Shown: one piece after another, positions 38,408-49,261 of the stretch
Layout: each line of letters begins with the position of its first letter
Numbering within the stretch: the first letter of the stretch is position 1
Assembly (NCBI GenBank): GCA_012520505.1
Contig: JAAYOC010000036.1
Location: 50,937-114,936 of the forward strand
Direction: 5' to 3'
DNA: 64,000 nucleotides
Origin: Oscillospiraceae bacterium
Lineage (GTDB): Bacteria; Bacillota; Clostridia; Oscillospirales; Acutalibacteraceae
The notes under the pieces: model-generated
Told to the model about the DNA's origin: nothing
The model's database searches: none
What the model saw: only the letters and a program-made list of their open reading frames with translations
Program-made: the position numbers and the translations under genes

Positions 38408-39412
38408 TTAAAAGAATAAATCCTCTTCTTTTACCAACGGATCATCACTAAGCGGAATATCTATAATACTTGGTTTAGGAAAAATTACTTTCATATCCAA
38501 ATCTTCTTCCACAATAGTTTGTCTGCCTTTGCGTTTTTCCTGTGATTCTTGAATTATACTGCGCCCATCCGTATCCGTAGATTTTTTAGAAATAGGAATA
38601 TCTTTTTGTTTTCTGTCTGCACGGTGTGTTTTTTGATTAGAAGCTTTAGCTGCAGCTATTAAGCTTCCTTGAAGTTTTTGAATTTCACCAAGACTTCTAG
38701 AAACTCTATATTCTGTTTCATTTACTATTTCATCCACATAACTACTTGCGTTGATTTTTAGATCGTATGACCATCTCCTGGCAGCAGCCACTTTCGATTT
38801 AGCTTTTTGTTCAGCTTCTTCTTTTACCCGTTTAGCTTTTTCTTCAGCTTCTTGTTCAACTTGTTTTGCTTTTTCTTCAGCTTCCAGCACAATTTGTTCT
38901 GCTCTTAAAATTGCTTCAGAAAGAAGAGTTCTTGCTTCTTTCGTTTTTTGAGTCATTTCCGTGTCAGCCTGATCAAGAAGGTTGTCAGCAGTCTCCTTCG
39001 CAGCATTAACTATCCCCTCTTTAGAAATAATTTCATCTGCCTTCTGCTGAGCGGTATCAATAAGATTTTTTGCTTTCTTTTGAGCATCTCTCATAAGCTC
39101 TTCGTTTCTTCTATTCGTTTCCGTCTCATTAGTTCTAACACGCTTTTCAGACTCGGAAAGAAGACTCCTACTCATTGTCTTTGCTTCTTCAATAATCATT
39201 TCAGCTTCACGATTTGCTCGGGTCATTATTTCACGACGTTCAGACGCCAAAGCACGTGCCTGTCTGACTTCTTCAGGCATATTAAAACGTATATTCTCAA
39301 TGACTGCTCTAATGGCATCAACATCAACAGTCATCTTACTTGAAAAGGCTTTCCCTTTTCCGTCAGCAAGTATTGCTTCGAGCTCATTTAGGAGTTCATC
39401 AATCTGTGCCAT
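38408..39412 (-). CDS. Coiled-coil protein (conserved clostridial gene next to coaD), function unknown
   Basis: Long Glu/Lys/Ala coiled coil; SD AAAGGA. Confidence 0.6.
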   Translation of the reverse strand: MAQIDELLNELEAILADGKGKAFSSKMTVDVDAIRAVIENIRFNMPEEVRQARALASERREIMTRANREAEMIIEEAKTMSRSLLSESEKRVRTNETETNRRNEELMRDAQKKAKNLIDTAQQKADEIISKEGIVNAAKETADNLLDQADTEMTQKTKEARTLLSEAILRAEQIVLEAEEKAKQVEQEAEEKAKRVKEEAEQKAKSKVAAARRWSYDLKINASSYVDEIVNETEYRVSRSLGEIQKLQGSLIAAAKASNQKTHRADRKQKDIPISKKSTDTDGRSIIQESQEKRKGRQTIVEEDLDMKVIFPKPSIIDIPLSDDPLVKEEDLFF

Positions 39413-39416
39413 TGTT

Positions 39417-39905
39417 TTAATCCTTTCTTAGGTGTTCGCTAATTTCCCTCAAAACTGGAGCCGGTACAAAAGCAGAAATATCTGCGCCATATTCACCCAG
39501 TTGGCGAACAAGGCTTGAACTTAAAAACATGTTTTCTGCCCTTGTAGCAATAAATATAGTGTCAAGTTCCGCATTTAATTTACTGTTACTAAGTGCCTGC
39601 TGGAACTCATTATCAAAATCTGAAAGAGCACGAAGACCCTTTACAACTACTTGAATATTATTAAACTTTGCATAATCTGCAAGGAGTCCATCATATGCAT
39701 CTACTTTAACATTTTCAAGATGAGCGATACTTTTTTTGATTAATTCAACGCGTTGCTCTTCTGTAAAAAAGTATTTGCCCACTTTACTGTAGTTTGTCAT
39801 AACAACCACAACAACCTCATCAAAAAGATGGGCAGCTCGCTCAATAATATCAAGATGTCCGTTTGTAATAGGATCAAAACTTCCCGGGCAAATTGCCTTA
39901 ATCAT
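39417..39905 (-). CDS. coaD: Phosphopantetheine adenylyltransferase
   Basis: CPGSFDPITNGHLDII, VVKGLRALSDFDNEFQ, SSSLVRQLGEYGADI. Confidence 0.97.
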   Translation of the reverse strand: MIKAICPGSFDPITNGHLDIIERAAHLFDEVVVVVMTNYSKVGKYFFTEEQRVELIKKSIAHLENVKVDAYDGLLADYAKFNNIQVVVKGLRALSDFDNEFQQALSNSKLNAELDTIFIATRAENMFLSSSLVRQLGEYGADISAFVPAPVLREISEHLRKD

Positions 39906-39943
39906 AACTAACTCTCCAAATATTTATGAATCTTTATGAATGT

Positions 39944-40477
39944 CTATAAGTGTCTGTAAACCGTCAATTTTATCTTTCCATATTTATGTACCTTATGAAT
40001 CCTAAAATTCTCAAGTTCTAAAAGCTCTTCTTCTTTTGCTGTCTCACAAATAATTACGCCTACGTCTGACATTTTATCTTTCAAAAGCGGAAGGATCTCA
40101 TTTAAAAGTCCTTTACTATACGGTGGGTCAATAAATACAATATCAAAAATTTCTTCTGTTGTCTTAAGAAAGGTTTCAACCTCTTGGTTTTTAACCACTG
40201 CATTTTGTTCAAGTTTTGTGTGTTCAAGATTTTCGCCTATGATCGAAATAGCCGCTCTGCTATTGTCAACAAAAACAACTCTTTTAGCACCTCTACTAAG
40301 TGCTTCAATTCCTAGCTGTCCGGAACCCGAAAAAAGATCGAGTACTCTTGCACCAACAATTTCAAACTGAATAATAGAAAATATTGCTTCCTTAACCTGA
40401 GCAGTTGTGGGGCGAACATTAAAACCTTCCAATGTCTTCAATTTCATCCCTTTAGCGGTGCCGGTAATTACTCTCAT
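39944..40477 (-). CDS. rsmD: 16S rRNA (guanine(966)-N(2))-methyltransferase
   Basis: RVITGTAKGMKLKT, RPTTAQVKEAIFSI, VLDLFSGSGQLGIEALSRGA, FIDPPY. Confidence 0.95.
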   Translation of the reverse strand: MRVITGTAKGMKLKTLEGFNVRPTTAQVKEAIFSIIQFEIVGARVLDLFSGSGQLGIEALSRGAKRVVFVDNSRAAISIIGENLEHTKLEQNAVVKNQEVETFLKTTEEIFDIVFIDPPYSKGLLNEILPLLKDKMSDVGVIICETAKEEELLELENFRIHKVHKYGKIKLTVYRHL

Positions 40478-40589
40478 AATGTTGCCCCCAGAAAATACAT
40501 ATAAAATTATAGCATTATAATTGTGAATTTGTAAACGATTAAATTGGCTTCTGCTACACTTCCACCATAAGTCTATATATTCATCAAAG

Positions 40590-42416
40590 TTACATATTGA
40601 AGTGAGACCGTATATTCATAGCATCTCTGGCCGAAATTCCTTTTACATTCATAAGTGTATCCATATCTGCTCTTTTTATAGCTTCAAGAGTTTTAAACTC
40701 CTTCCAAAGTATTTCACTTTTCTTTGGACCAATTCCCGGAATATCGGTAAGTTCACTCTTTTTGGCATTTTTCAAACGTCTCTTGTGATGATATCCAATT
40801 GTATATCTGTGAACCTCTTCCTGAATACTTGAAACTAACGTAAACACTCTTCGTTTTGCATGAATTGAAATTTCATTACCATCAACAGTAATCGCCCTAG
40901 TTTTATGATTACCATCTTTAATCATACCAAATACCGGAATGTCTAAATTAAACTTTTTTAAAACTTCTTTAGCAACCCCTACTTGCGCCATTCCACCATC
41001 CATTAAAATAAGTTCCGGGGGTCTTGCAAAACCATTGAGTTTTCCCTCTTCCTTTTCTTTCACGTAATGATTGAATCTTCTGGTTAAAACTTCTCTCATA
41101 GCTCCTACATCATCACCAGGCGTAGTGTTTTTTACAATAAATCTTCTATATTCCGACTTACATGGAACACCATTTTTAAAAACAACCATTCCTCCTACCG
41201 TATCAGCACCGGCAGTGTGAGAAATATCGTAGGATTCTATAAACTGTGGTGGTGATTTTAAAGCTAAAAATTCACCTAATTCTATTACCGCAGAATCCGC
41301 CTTACTATAACGTTTTTTTGTTGCAAACGCATTATAAGCATTGTCTTTTGACATACTCACAAGTTCGAGATTTTGACCTCGTTTTGGAACGATAATTTGC
41401 ACTTTCTTTGAAAGTCGCTCTGTAAGCCATTGTTCAATTAGCTTATGATCATCACATTCACCATCAATTACTATAGTTCTAGGAATGTCATCATGCTCAG
41501 TGTAAAAACATTTTAAAATCTCTGCTCGAGTATTTTCTAACGTTTTATCAAGCTCTGTAAAGTAGTTTCCACTTACAGCAAGAATTCCGTCAAAAAAGCG
41601 AAGCACATTAAAGCAAATTTCGTCCTCATCACGAGCAAGAGAAAAAACATCTTTAGTCTCTGCACCTTTAGTGATTACCTTCTGCTTTTCGGTAAGTTTT
41701 TTAATTGCATTTACACGATCTCTTATCTCAGCAGCCTTCTCAAACTCATAATTTTTTGAGTATTTCTCCATAAGAGTTTCCTGTTCTTTTAAATATTCTT
41801 TTGTACTTCCTTTTAAAAATTTAATTGCCTCATTTACTGCAGCATCATAATCAACTTTTTTCATATTTCCTGTACACGGTGCTGCACACTGATTCATATG
41901 AAAATTAAGACAAGGTCTTTGCGATTTATACGGAAATGTTTTTCCACATTGTGGAAGTTTAAAAATTTTAAGTGCCGCATCAAGGGATTGCTTCACAACA
42001 AAATGCGACATATATGGGCCTAAATACGTTGATTCCTCATTTTCTCTTCTGTATACAGCTTTTAATTTTCTCCAGGGCTCATTTGTAATTTCAATAAAAC
42101 TGTAACCTTTATCATCCTTCAAGAGAATATTATACTTTGGTTTATATTGTTTAATTAAACTACATTCAAGAACTAAAGCCTCAAATTCAGAATCTGTGAG
42201 TATATACTCAAAATCATAAACATTTTCTACCATTCTAAAAACCTTAAGTGTTTGCATATTTTGAATTCCAAAATACTGCGATACTCTATTTTTTAAAGCA
42301 TTAGCTTTTCCAATATAAATAACTTCACCTTTTTTGTTTTTCATAATATATACACCCGGACTCAAAGGCAGATGCATTGCTTTTTCACGAAGATAGTCTA
42401 TCCTTGAATTTGACAT
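40590..42416 (-). CDS. uvrC: Excinuclease ABC subunit C
   Basis: PGVYIMKNKKGEVIYIGKA, ESYDISHTAGADTVGGMVVF, LTDIPGIGPKKSEILW. Confidence 0.97.
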   Translation of the reverse strand: MSNSRIDYLREKAMHLPLSPGVYIMKNKKGEVIYIGKANALKNRVSQYFGIQNMQTLKVFRMVENVYDFEYILTDSEFEALVLECSLIKQYKPKYNILLKDDKGYSFIEITNEPWRKLKAVYRRENEESTYLGPYMSHFVVKQSLDAALKIFKLPQCGKTFPYKSQRPCLNFHMNQCAAPCTGNMKKVDYDAAVNEAIKFLKGSTKEYLKEQETLMEKYSKNYEFEKAAEIRDRVNAIKKLTEKQKVITKGAETKDVFSLARDEDEICFNVLRFFDGILAVSGNYFTELDKTLENTRAEILKCFYTEHDDIPRTIVIDGECDDHKLIEQWLTERLSKKVQIIVPKRGQNLELVSMSKDNAYNAFATKKRYSKADSAVIELGEFLALKSPPQFIESYDISHTAGADTVGGMVVFKNGVPCKSEYRRFIVKNTTPGDDVGAMREVLTRRFNHYVKEKEEGKLNGFARPPELILMDGGMAQVGVAKEVLKKFNLDIPVFGMIKDGNHKTRAITVDGNEISIHAKRRVFTLVSSIQEEVHRYTIGYHHKRRLKNAKKSELTDIPGIGPKKSEILWKEFKTLEAIKRADMDTLMNVKGISARDAMNIRSHFNM

Positions 42417-42453
42417 ATACTCACCTCCTTAAAAGATAAAAATAAAAACAAAA

Positions 42454-42481
42454 AGCACACTGCTAAAATTAGCAGTGTGCT
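42454..42481 (-). terminator. Intrinsic terminator after HPr gene
   Basis: AGCACACTGCTAA/TTAGCAGTGTGCT, T-rich on minus strand. Confidence 0.82.
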
Positions 42482-42495
42482 CATTAAATAATTAA

Positions 42496-42759
42496 TTATT
42501 CTGCAAAACCTGATTCAACAAGAGCAACGAGAGCTTCTACTGCCTCTTCTTCATCTGAACCGCCAGCCATAATACGAATTTCTGTACCGCCCATGATACC
42601 AAGTGATAACACGCCAAGAAGTGACTTAGCATTTACTCTACGTTCGTCCTTTTCAACCCAAATTGAAGATTTAAACTCGTTTGCCTTTTGGATAAAAAAT
42701 GTTGCCGGACGAGCATGTAAACCAACTTGATTTTGAACCTTAACATCTTTTACATACAT
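42496..42759 (-). CDS. HPr family phosphocarrier protein
   Basis: VGLHARPATFFIQKA, NAKSLLGVLSLG. Confidence 0.93.
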   Translation of the reverse strand: MYVKDVKVQNQVGLHARPATFFIQKANEFKSSIWVEKDERRVNAKSLLGVLSLGIMGGTEIRIMAGGSDEEEAVEALVALVESGFAE

Positions 42760-43022
42760 AACTAATTTCCTCTCAAAATTTAAATATCAACAATATTTAA
42801 AATATATATTTTCAAATTTCGAAAACATTATAATAACAAAACATTACATAGTCAACCAAAAAGGTAGACTTTTTACCATAAAACAAAATATTCAGCTTTA
42901 AAGTCAAACTTCGACATATATTTAACAAAATGTTTGGTAGGTTTTCACAGTTTTTTTTAGCCAAAAACACTTGCAAAATCAAATCGTTAGCCATTTTGAC
43001 CAATCTTTTTAAAGTGTATTAG

Positions 43023-43691
43023 TTAATCTTTTAAAAGGTCTGGACGCTTCAATTTTGTACGTTTTATAGCCTCTTTTTTCTGCCATTTTGCAATATTTTC
43101 ATGGTGTCCGGAAAGCAAAACTTCCGGCACTTTTCTACCGTGCCATTCCAGTGGTCTTGTATACTGTGGATATTCAAGTAATCCATCATAATGGCTCTCA
43201 TTTTGATAGGCCTCTTCATTTCTTAAAACACCGGGAATCATTCTACAAATTGCATCAATTAAAACGAGAGCAGGAAGTTCTCCGCCGGTTAAAACATAGT
43301 CACCTATTGAAATTTCTTCAGGCTCTAATTCCTCTATTACCCTTTCATCTATTCCTTCGTAATGTCCACAAAGAATTGCAATATTCTCAATTTTGGAAAG
43401 TTCTTTTATCTTATCCTGAGTTAAAGGTTTCCCTTGTGGAGTCATATAAATTAAATGCGGCTTCCCTTCAAGATGCATATAACTCATATAAACAGGTTCG
43501 GCTTGAATTATCATTCCGGTGCCGCCACCATACGGTGCATCATCAACTTGCCTATGTTTATTATCAGTAAAATCTCTTATGTTATGACAAGAAATTTCAA
43601 CTAATCCTGCCTCTCTTGCTCTACCAATAATGCTTGTATTTAGCACTTCCTCACACATTTTTGGAAAGAGTGTTAAAATATCAATTTTCAT
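43023..43691 (-). CDS. trmD: tRNA (guanine(37)-N(1))-methyltransferase
   Basis: MKIDILTLFPKMCEEVL, CGHYEGIDERVIE, IGDYVLTGGELPALVLIDA. Confidence 0.97.
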   Translation of the reverse strand: MKIDILTLFPKMCEEVLNTSIIGRAREAGLVEISCHNIRDFTDNKHRQVDDAPYGGGTGMIIQAEPVYMSYMHLEGKPHLIYMTPQGKPLTQDKIKELSKIENIAILCGHYEGIDERVIEELEPEEISIGDYVLTGGELPALVLIDAICRMIPGVLRNEEAYQNESHYDGLLEYPQYTRPLEWHGRKVPEVLLSGHHENIAKWQKKEAIKRTKLKRPDLLKD

Positions 43692-44214
43692 GAATCCCTT
43701 CCGCCTCCTCAAAGATGCCCTTAATCGGACGAACAAGAGCTAAATCGCTGGCTACATCTATCTCTACTACTACACCCGGAATAGATGGCAAATAGTAGTC
43801 TTTGCCATCATTGGATTGTATATGCCATATATCACTAGCACCGTGATTGATAACATCTTTCACAATGCCATATTCTCTCTTAGTGTCAACATCCATAACC
43901 CTGCAACCTATAAGCTCCGCAATAAAATACCTGCCTTTTTCTATCTTTGCATCTTCACGTTTTATGTAGATAATTTTACTGCAAAAAGTATTAGCCATTT
44001 CAACATCATCTACTCCCGCAAGAGTGAGAAGCACTATATTTCCATGCGGGCGCACACCCAAAACTTTATATGGGTTTTTATCATCCTTTGAAAGATATAT
44101 ATTTTTAAAACTTTCAAAGAATTCAAATGAATCACACCAAGGTTGAACACGAAGTTCACCTTTAATTCCATGTGTGCCAACTATTTGTCCAAGTTCAAGA
44201 TATGAAAGAAGCAC
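43681..44214 (-). CDS. rimM: 16S rRNA processing protein RimM
   Basis: LGQIVGTHGIKGELRVQPW; GTG start with SD AAGGAG. Confidence 0.93.
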   Translation of the reverse strand: MLLSYLELGQIVGTHGIKGELRVQPWCDSFEFFESFKNIYLSKDDKNPYKVLGVRPHGNIVLLTLAGVDDVEMANTFCSKIIYIKREDAKIEKGRYFIAELIGCRVMDVDTKREYGIVKDVINHGASDIWHIQSNDGKDYYLPSIPGVVVEIDVASDLALVRPIKGIFEEAEGIHEN

Positions 44215-44293
44215 AACATTCTCCTTAAAGTAAATTTTCCTTAAAATAAACAAGGCAAGCCAAAGATTGTTACCCCCAGCCTGCCAGTTTCAC

Positions 44294-44542
44294 TTAATCA
44301 ATTTCCACAGCAATACGAGCATCCTGCTTGTTTGCAGCTGCACGCATAACAGTACGAATGGCCTTTGCAATACGACCCTGTTTTCCAATCACACGACCCA
44401 TATCATCTGGGGCAACGTGTAAATGGAACACAGTAACGCCATTTTCATTTGGTTCGTCTACATCTACAGTTACTGCAGATGGATCTTCAACAAGGCCCTG
44501 CGCAATTGAAATTAATAATTCACGCATTTTTTGGACCTCCAA
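44294..44542 (-). CDS. khpA: KH-domain RNA-binding protein (KhpA/YlqC)
   Basis: VAPDDMGRVIGKQGRIAKAIRTVMRAAA. Confidence 0.92.
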   Translation of the reverse strand: MEVQKMRELLISIAQGLVEDPSAVTVDVDEPNENGVTVFHLHVAPDDMGRVIGKQGRIAKAIRTVMRAAANKQDARIAVEID

Positions 44543-44788
44543 TTATTTTATTGTACCGGCTTTCTTCAGAAGAGCACGAACAGTATCTGTTGGCTGAGCG
44601 CCATTAGCAATCCACTGTTGCACTTTTTCTTCATCAACTTTGATAACTACCGGGTCTTTTGTTGGATCATAGTAGCCGATTTCTTCGATAAAACGACCAT
44701 CACGCGGGAAACGTGAATCTGCTACTACAATACGATAGAAAGGAGCTTTTTTTGCACCCATTCTACGAAGTCTGATTTTTACTGCCAT
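44543..44788 (-). CDS. rpsP: 30S ribosomal protein S16
   Basis: [26 protein letters not shown]. Confidence 0.98.
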   Translation of the reverse strand: MAVKIRLRRMGAKKAPFYRIVVADSRFPRDGRFIEEIGYYDPTKDPVVIKVDEEKVQQWIANGAQPTDTVRALLKKAGTIK

Positions 44789-44838
44789 TTTTAATTCCTC
44801 CAAAGAATAATATAAAAAGTAAATGTTAAAGATGAAAC

Positions 44839-46212
44839 TTAAAGCCCAAACTGGCTAAAATCAAGTCCGCCTAAATCGCCAGGATTCATATTCCTAGACA
44901 TACGCTTCATAGCTTTTCTTGACTTTTTACTATTCATTTGTTTAAACATCTTTTGCATTTGTCTGTACTGAGAAAGAAGCCTATTTACATCCTCAACCTT
45001 TTGCCCCGCACCCGCAGCAATTCTACGTTTACGTGACGGATTAATGATGTCCGGTTTTTCTCTTTCCTCAGGTGTCATAGACCGGATAAGTGCTTGAAGT
45101 CTATCAAACTGCTTCTCGTCTATATCTATATCTTTCGCCTTATTGCCAATGCCCGGCATCATTCCAAGCAAGTCTTGCATAGGTCCAAGTTTGCGAACCT
45201 GTACAAGATTGTCAAGAAGGTCGTTAAGATCAAACTTATTTTTACGAAGTTTTTTCTCAAGTTCAAGGGCTTTTTCTTCATCAAATTCTTTTTCGGCTTT
45301 TTCAATAAGTGAGAGCACATCTCCCATACCAAGAATTCTTGAAGCCATTCGTTCAGGATGAAAAACATCAAGTTCATCGAGTTTTTCACCTGTACCTACA
45401 AACTTAATTGGTTTACCCGTAATTGCTCTTGCTGAAAGAGCGGCGCCGCCTCGTGTATCACCATCAAGTTTGGTGAGAACCAAACCGTCAAGGCCAACTT
45501 GTTCGTTAAATGTTGAAGCGACATTTACTGCATCCTGACCCGTCATTGCGTCAACTACCAGTAATATTTCGTGTGGGCGAACTTCAGTCTTAATATTTTG
45601 AAGTTCTTCCATAAGTTCCTGGTCTATATGAAGACGACCTGCGGTATCTATAAAAACATAATCATGTCCTTGATCTTTTGCAAACTTAATTGCTTCTCTT
45701 GCTATTTCAACCGGATCTCCCTGTCCCATTTCAAAGACCGGAACTCCAACTTGTTCACCTACTACTTGTAGCTGCTTAATAGCAGCCGGTCTATAGACGT
45801 CGCAGGCTACGAGCAATGGTCTATGCCCTTCACCTTTTAAACGTCTGGCAATTTTTGCACAATGCGTTGTTTTACCGGAACCTTGAAGACCACACATCAT
45901 AACAATTGTCGGTGGGTGTTGAGCTATGGTAAGTCGTGTATGAGTACCACCCATAAGCTCTGTGAGTTCTTCATTTACTATCTTTATAACCATCTGAGCC
46001 GGTGTGAGACTTTTCATAACCTCAGCACCAATAGCTCTCTCTGTTACAGCAGCGGTGAAGTCTTTGGCTACCTTATAACTTACGTCAGCTTCCAGGAGGG
46101 CAAGACGAACTTCCCGCATTGCTTCCTTTACATCGGCTTCATTAAGGGAACCTTTGCTTTTCAGTCTAGAAAACGCGGCTTCTAGCCTGTCAGACAACCC
46201 TTCAAATGCCAC
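44839..46212 (-). CDS. ffh: Signal recognition particle protein Ffh
   Basis: [38 protein letters not shown]. Confidence 0.98.
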   Translation of the reverse strand: MAFEGLSDRLEAAFSRLKSKGSLNEADVKEAMREVRLALLEADVSYKVAKDFTAAVTERAIGAEVMKSLTPAQMVIKIVNEELTELMGGTHTRLTIAQHPPTIVMMCGLQGSGKTTHCAKIARRLKGEGHRPLLVACDVYRPAAIKQLQVVGEQVGVPVFEMGQGDPVEIAREAIKFAKDQGHDYVFIDTAGRLHIDQELMEELQNIKTEVRPHEILLVVDAMTGQDAVNVASTFNEQVGLDGLVLTKLDGDTRGGAALSARAITGKPIKFVGTGEKLDELDVFHPERMASRILGMGDVLSLIEKAEKEFDEEKALELEKKLRKNKFDLNDLLDNLVQVRKLGPMQDLLGMMPGIGNKAKDIDIDEKQFDRLQALIRSMTPEEREKPDIINPSRKRRIAAGAGQKVEDVNRLLSQYRQMQKMFKQMNSKKSRKAMKRMSRNMNPGDLGGLDFSQFGL

Positions 46213-46225
46213 AAGATTTCACTCC

Positions 46226-46594
46226 TTATTCCTTCCCTAGCGATTGTACAACAAGTTTGATTCTAACAACCGCCTCATTGATATCTCTCGAGAGACCTGT
46301 GCGCATATTGCTATCATTAATTATTTCTGCACATTCAAGTATTTCCCCAAGACCTTTGCGAACTTCTTCAAAGCGCTTCGCAAGCCCGAGTCGTGTTTCC
46401 ATTTCAAAAAGCTGAGCCTCAGCACGTTTTATAGCGTCACGTACACCCTGACGGGTAATGCCCTCATTGTCAGCAATTTCTGAGAGTGATAAGTCATGAT
46501 TGTAATAGTATTCAATGAACGATTGTTGCTTTTCAGTAAGCATATCGCCATAAAAATCAAGCAACACACTTATAACTTCAAAGTTTTTTTTCAC
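46226..46594 (-). CDS. ylxM: YlxM family putative DNA-binding protein
   Basis: MLTEKQQSFIEYYYNHDLSLSEIADNEGITRQGVRDAIKRAE, upstream of ffh. Confidence 0.92.
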   Translation of the reverse strand: MKKNFEVISVLLDFYGDMLTEKQQSFIEYYYNHDLSLSEIADNEGITRQGVRDAIKRAEAQLFEMETRLGLAKRFEEVRKGLGEILECAEIINDSNMRTGLSRDINEAVVRIKLVVQSLGKE

Positions 46595-46625
46595 GCCAAT
46601 TACGCCCCCTTAGGCCTCTCCCATT

Positions 46626-46649
46626 TTGTGTAAAGCTTTTTTCTTTACA
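46626..46649. repeat. TGTAAAG-N-CTTTACA inverted repeat, copy 1 (ylxM leader)
   Basis: 23/24 nt identical to 46748-46771. Confidence 0.8.
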
Positions 46650-46656
46650 TGCATGT

Positions 46657-46685
46657 ATTATACTTGCATTAAGAACTAATGTCAA
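46657..46685 (-). promoter_or_regulatory. Consensus promoter TTGACA-N17-TATAAT for ylxM-ffh operon
   Basis: -35 46685-46680, -10 46662-46657. Confidence 0.75.
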
Positions 46686-46741
46686 CCAAAATTTTACCGT
46701 AGGTATAAGCCTTTTGCGATGTAGTTTTTTACAAAAACACA

Positions 46742-46780
46742 AACATCTTGTGTAAAGTTTTTTTCTTTACACAAGATGTT
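46742..46780 (-). terminator. Intrinsic terminator after mutS2, contains IR copy 2
   Basis: ACATCTTGTGTAAAG ttttttt CTTTACACAAGATGT, 15-bp perfect arms. Confidence 0.75.
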
Positions 46781-46864
46781 GGATATCAAGGTTTTTTATG
46801 TTATTTAAAAATATTTTTTAAATTAACTTTAAATTTTTTATAACTTATTCACATTGCTCTCTTT

Positions 46865-49249
46865 TTATTTCAAAGTAACTATCGTAACACCATCTTCGCC
46901 TTCACCAAAAACACCAAGGCGATATTCTTTTACGCTTGGATGTTTTGATAGGAATTGTTTTACAGATTTTCTAAGTACGCCTGTACCTTTACCATGAATT
47001 ACAGTAAACTTTTCTATCCCACTTCGAACTTGTAAATCTATAAATCTGTCAAGAGCTAAGATAGCTTCATCAGAAGCCATTCCTCTAAGGTCAACTTCAG
47101 TTTCAACTTTCATTGAAGCCCTTGATTCAACTTGCCTTACTTTTCTTGTTCCGCCTGTTATTTTTTTCTTTGGAGCTTTATCAAGAAGTCGAAGGTTAGA
47201 AAGATCAACACGGCTTTTTATAATACCACTTGTAACTTCAACCATTCCTTTTTTATCAGCAAGTGCTGTAACAGTTGCTGTCGTACCAAGGTCTGCAATA
47301 ACAACTGTGTCCCCTATTTCAAGTTCTCTTGGAAGTACATAATCTTCATCTTTTGTAAGATCAACAATAGGGTCTGTTATATCATTCAAAGATTCTTCGT
47401 GACGCCTAATTGTCATTTTAGCATTTGCACCAAGTTGAACTAAATTCTTTGACCTTTTTTGTTCTTTTTTTAACTCTTCTATCTCATCGAGAAAATCTTG
47501 TGCCTCACGTTTTGCCTTTTCGACAATTTTCACAGCTTCTAAACGAGCCTTTTCAATTTCCTCATTCTTTAAATTTTCTATACTTTCTTTAAGATTTTCT
47601 GCTTCCTTCTTTGTTACTTCTAAATCTTTAGAAAGTTCTTTTATACGTTTATTTTCTGTCTCCATTTCAGCGCGACTTTCTTCAAGACGCGATACAACAT
47701 CTTCAAATTTAGTATTCTCAGAAGACACCAAATCACGCGCACGCGCAACAACTTCAACAGGTACACCTAAACGTTCTGAAATAGCAAATGCATTTGACCT
47801 TCCGGGAACACCAATCAAAAGACGATATGTTGGCGACAAAGTATTTATGTCAAATTCACAACACCCATTTTCTACGCGGTCGGTCTGTAAAGCGTAAGCT
47901 TTAAGTTCCGCGTAGTGAGTTGTGGCGGCGGTTATTGCTCCCTGCTTGCGAAGGCGCTCAAGAATGCTTGTAGCTAGGGCTGCACCCTCAACAGGGTCAG
48001 TGCCCGCTCCAAGCTCATCTATGAGCACCAATGTGCCAGTCTTTGCCTTACTTATAATTTCTACAATATTTTTCATATGAGATGAAAAAGTCGAGAGCGA
48101 TTGCTCAATACTTTGTTCATCTCCAATATCGGCAAAGACGTTTTCAAAGATAGCCATCTTTGAATTGTCGGCACAAGGAAGCATAAGGCCACACGCCGCC
48201 ATAATTGATAAAAGACCTATTGTTTTAATAGAAACAGTCTTACCACCGGTGTTTGGTCCTGTGATTATAAGTGTATCAAAATCTTCTCCTAATCTAATAT
48301 CAGTCTTCACAACTTTTTTAGGGTCTATCAAAGGATGCCTTGCACCTTTGAGGTCTATTATTCCTTCATCATTTAAAAGCGGAACTGATGCTTTCATTGC
48401 ATAAGCTAAATTTGCCTTTGCAAAAATTAAATTAAGTTTTACAGCTGCCGCATATGAGGTTTTTGTTGTTTCGTATGTTGAACCCACCTCAGCTGAAAGT
48501 TCAGCGAGTATTCTTTCCATTTCTTCGCGTTCTTTTCCAAGAAGCTCTTTAATTTTATTGTTCGCTTCAACAACTGACATTGGTTCTATAAACACTGTTG
48601 CTCCGCTATCGGATACATCTTGAACAAGACCTGCAACTTCATTCTTATATTCACGTTTTACAGGTACAACAAACCTACCGTTTCGCATTGTTATGATGGC
48701 ATCTTGAAGAGCCGTTTGATAATGAGCTGAATGAATAATATGGTCCAGTTGCTCACGAATTTTACTTTCTTGTCGTCTTAATTCCTTTCTAATATCGTTT
48801 AGTTCCTTTGAAGCATGATCCCACATTTCTTCCTCAGATAAAATACATTGAAAGATTCTCTTTTCTATAATCTTTTGTGGAATAAGTGTTGCAAATATTT
48901 TTGAAAGTTTTGTACTAATCCCTTCACAATGCTTATGCCACTCATAAAGTACTCTAATTGCTCTAAAAGTAGACGCAACTCCCAAAAGGTCACGCATCGA
49001 AAGCGTACCTCCCGCATCTGCAACATGAAGTAAATTATCTACATTTTTAAGTCCACCAAAAGATGGTCCGCCATACTTTGCCAAAACTACGTATGCATCG
49101 TTTGTATAATCTAAAAGATGCTGCGCCCTGTCTAAAGTTTTTTCAGGCATGAGATTTAATGCAAGTTCTCTCGCATCCTCACATGAAGTCTGTTCAGCAA
49201 GACGTTCCACTATCTTGTCAAAGTCTAGTGCCTTCAAATTTTTATCCAT
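46865..49249 (-). CDS. mutS2: Endonuclease MutS2
   Basis: GPNTGGKTVSIKTIGLL, ELGAGTDPVEGAALA, C-terminal Smr domain VHGKGTGVLR. Confidence 0.97.
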   Translation of the reverse strand: MDKNLKALDFDKIVERLAEQTSCEDARELALNLMPEKTLDRAQHLLDYTNDAYVVLAKYGGPSFGGLKNVDNLLHVADAGGTLSMRDLLGVASTFRAIRVLYEWHKHCEGISTKLSKIFATLIPQKIIEKRIFQCILSEEEMWDHASKELNDIRKELRRQESKIREQLDHIIHSAHYQTALQDAIITMRNGRFVVPVKREYKNEVAGLVQDVSDSGATVFIEPMSVVEANNKIKELLGKEREEMERILAELSAEVGSTYETTKTSYAAAVKLNLIFAKANLAYAMKASVPLLNDEGIIDLKGARHPLIDPKKVVKTDIRLGEDFDTLIITGPNTGGKTVSIKTIGLLSIMAACGLMLPCADNSKMAIFENVFADIGDEQSIEQSLSTFSSHMKNIVEIISKAKTGTLVLIDELGAGTDPVEGAALATSILERLRKQGAITAATTHYAELKAYALQTDRVENGCCEFDINTLSPTYRLLIGVPGRSNAFAISERLGVPVEVVARARDLVSSENTKFEDVVSRLEESRAEMETENKRIKELSKDLEVTKKEAENLKESIENLKNEEIEKARLEAVKIVEKAKREAQDFLDEIEELKKEQKRSKNLVQLGANAKMTIRRHEESLNDITDPIVDLTKDEDYVLPRELEIGDTVVIADLGTTATVTALADKKGMVEVTSGIIKSRVDLSNLRLLDKAPKKKITGGTRKVRQVESRASMKVETEVDLRGMASDEAILALDRFIDLQVRSGIEKFTVIHGKGTGVLRKSVKQFLSKHPSVKEYRLGVFGEGEDGVTIVTLK

Positions 49250-49261
49250 TACTTCTCCCGT

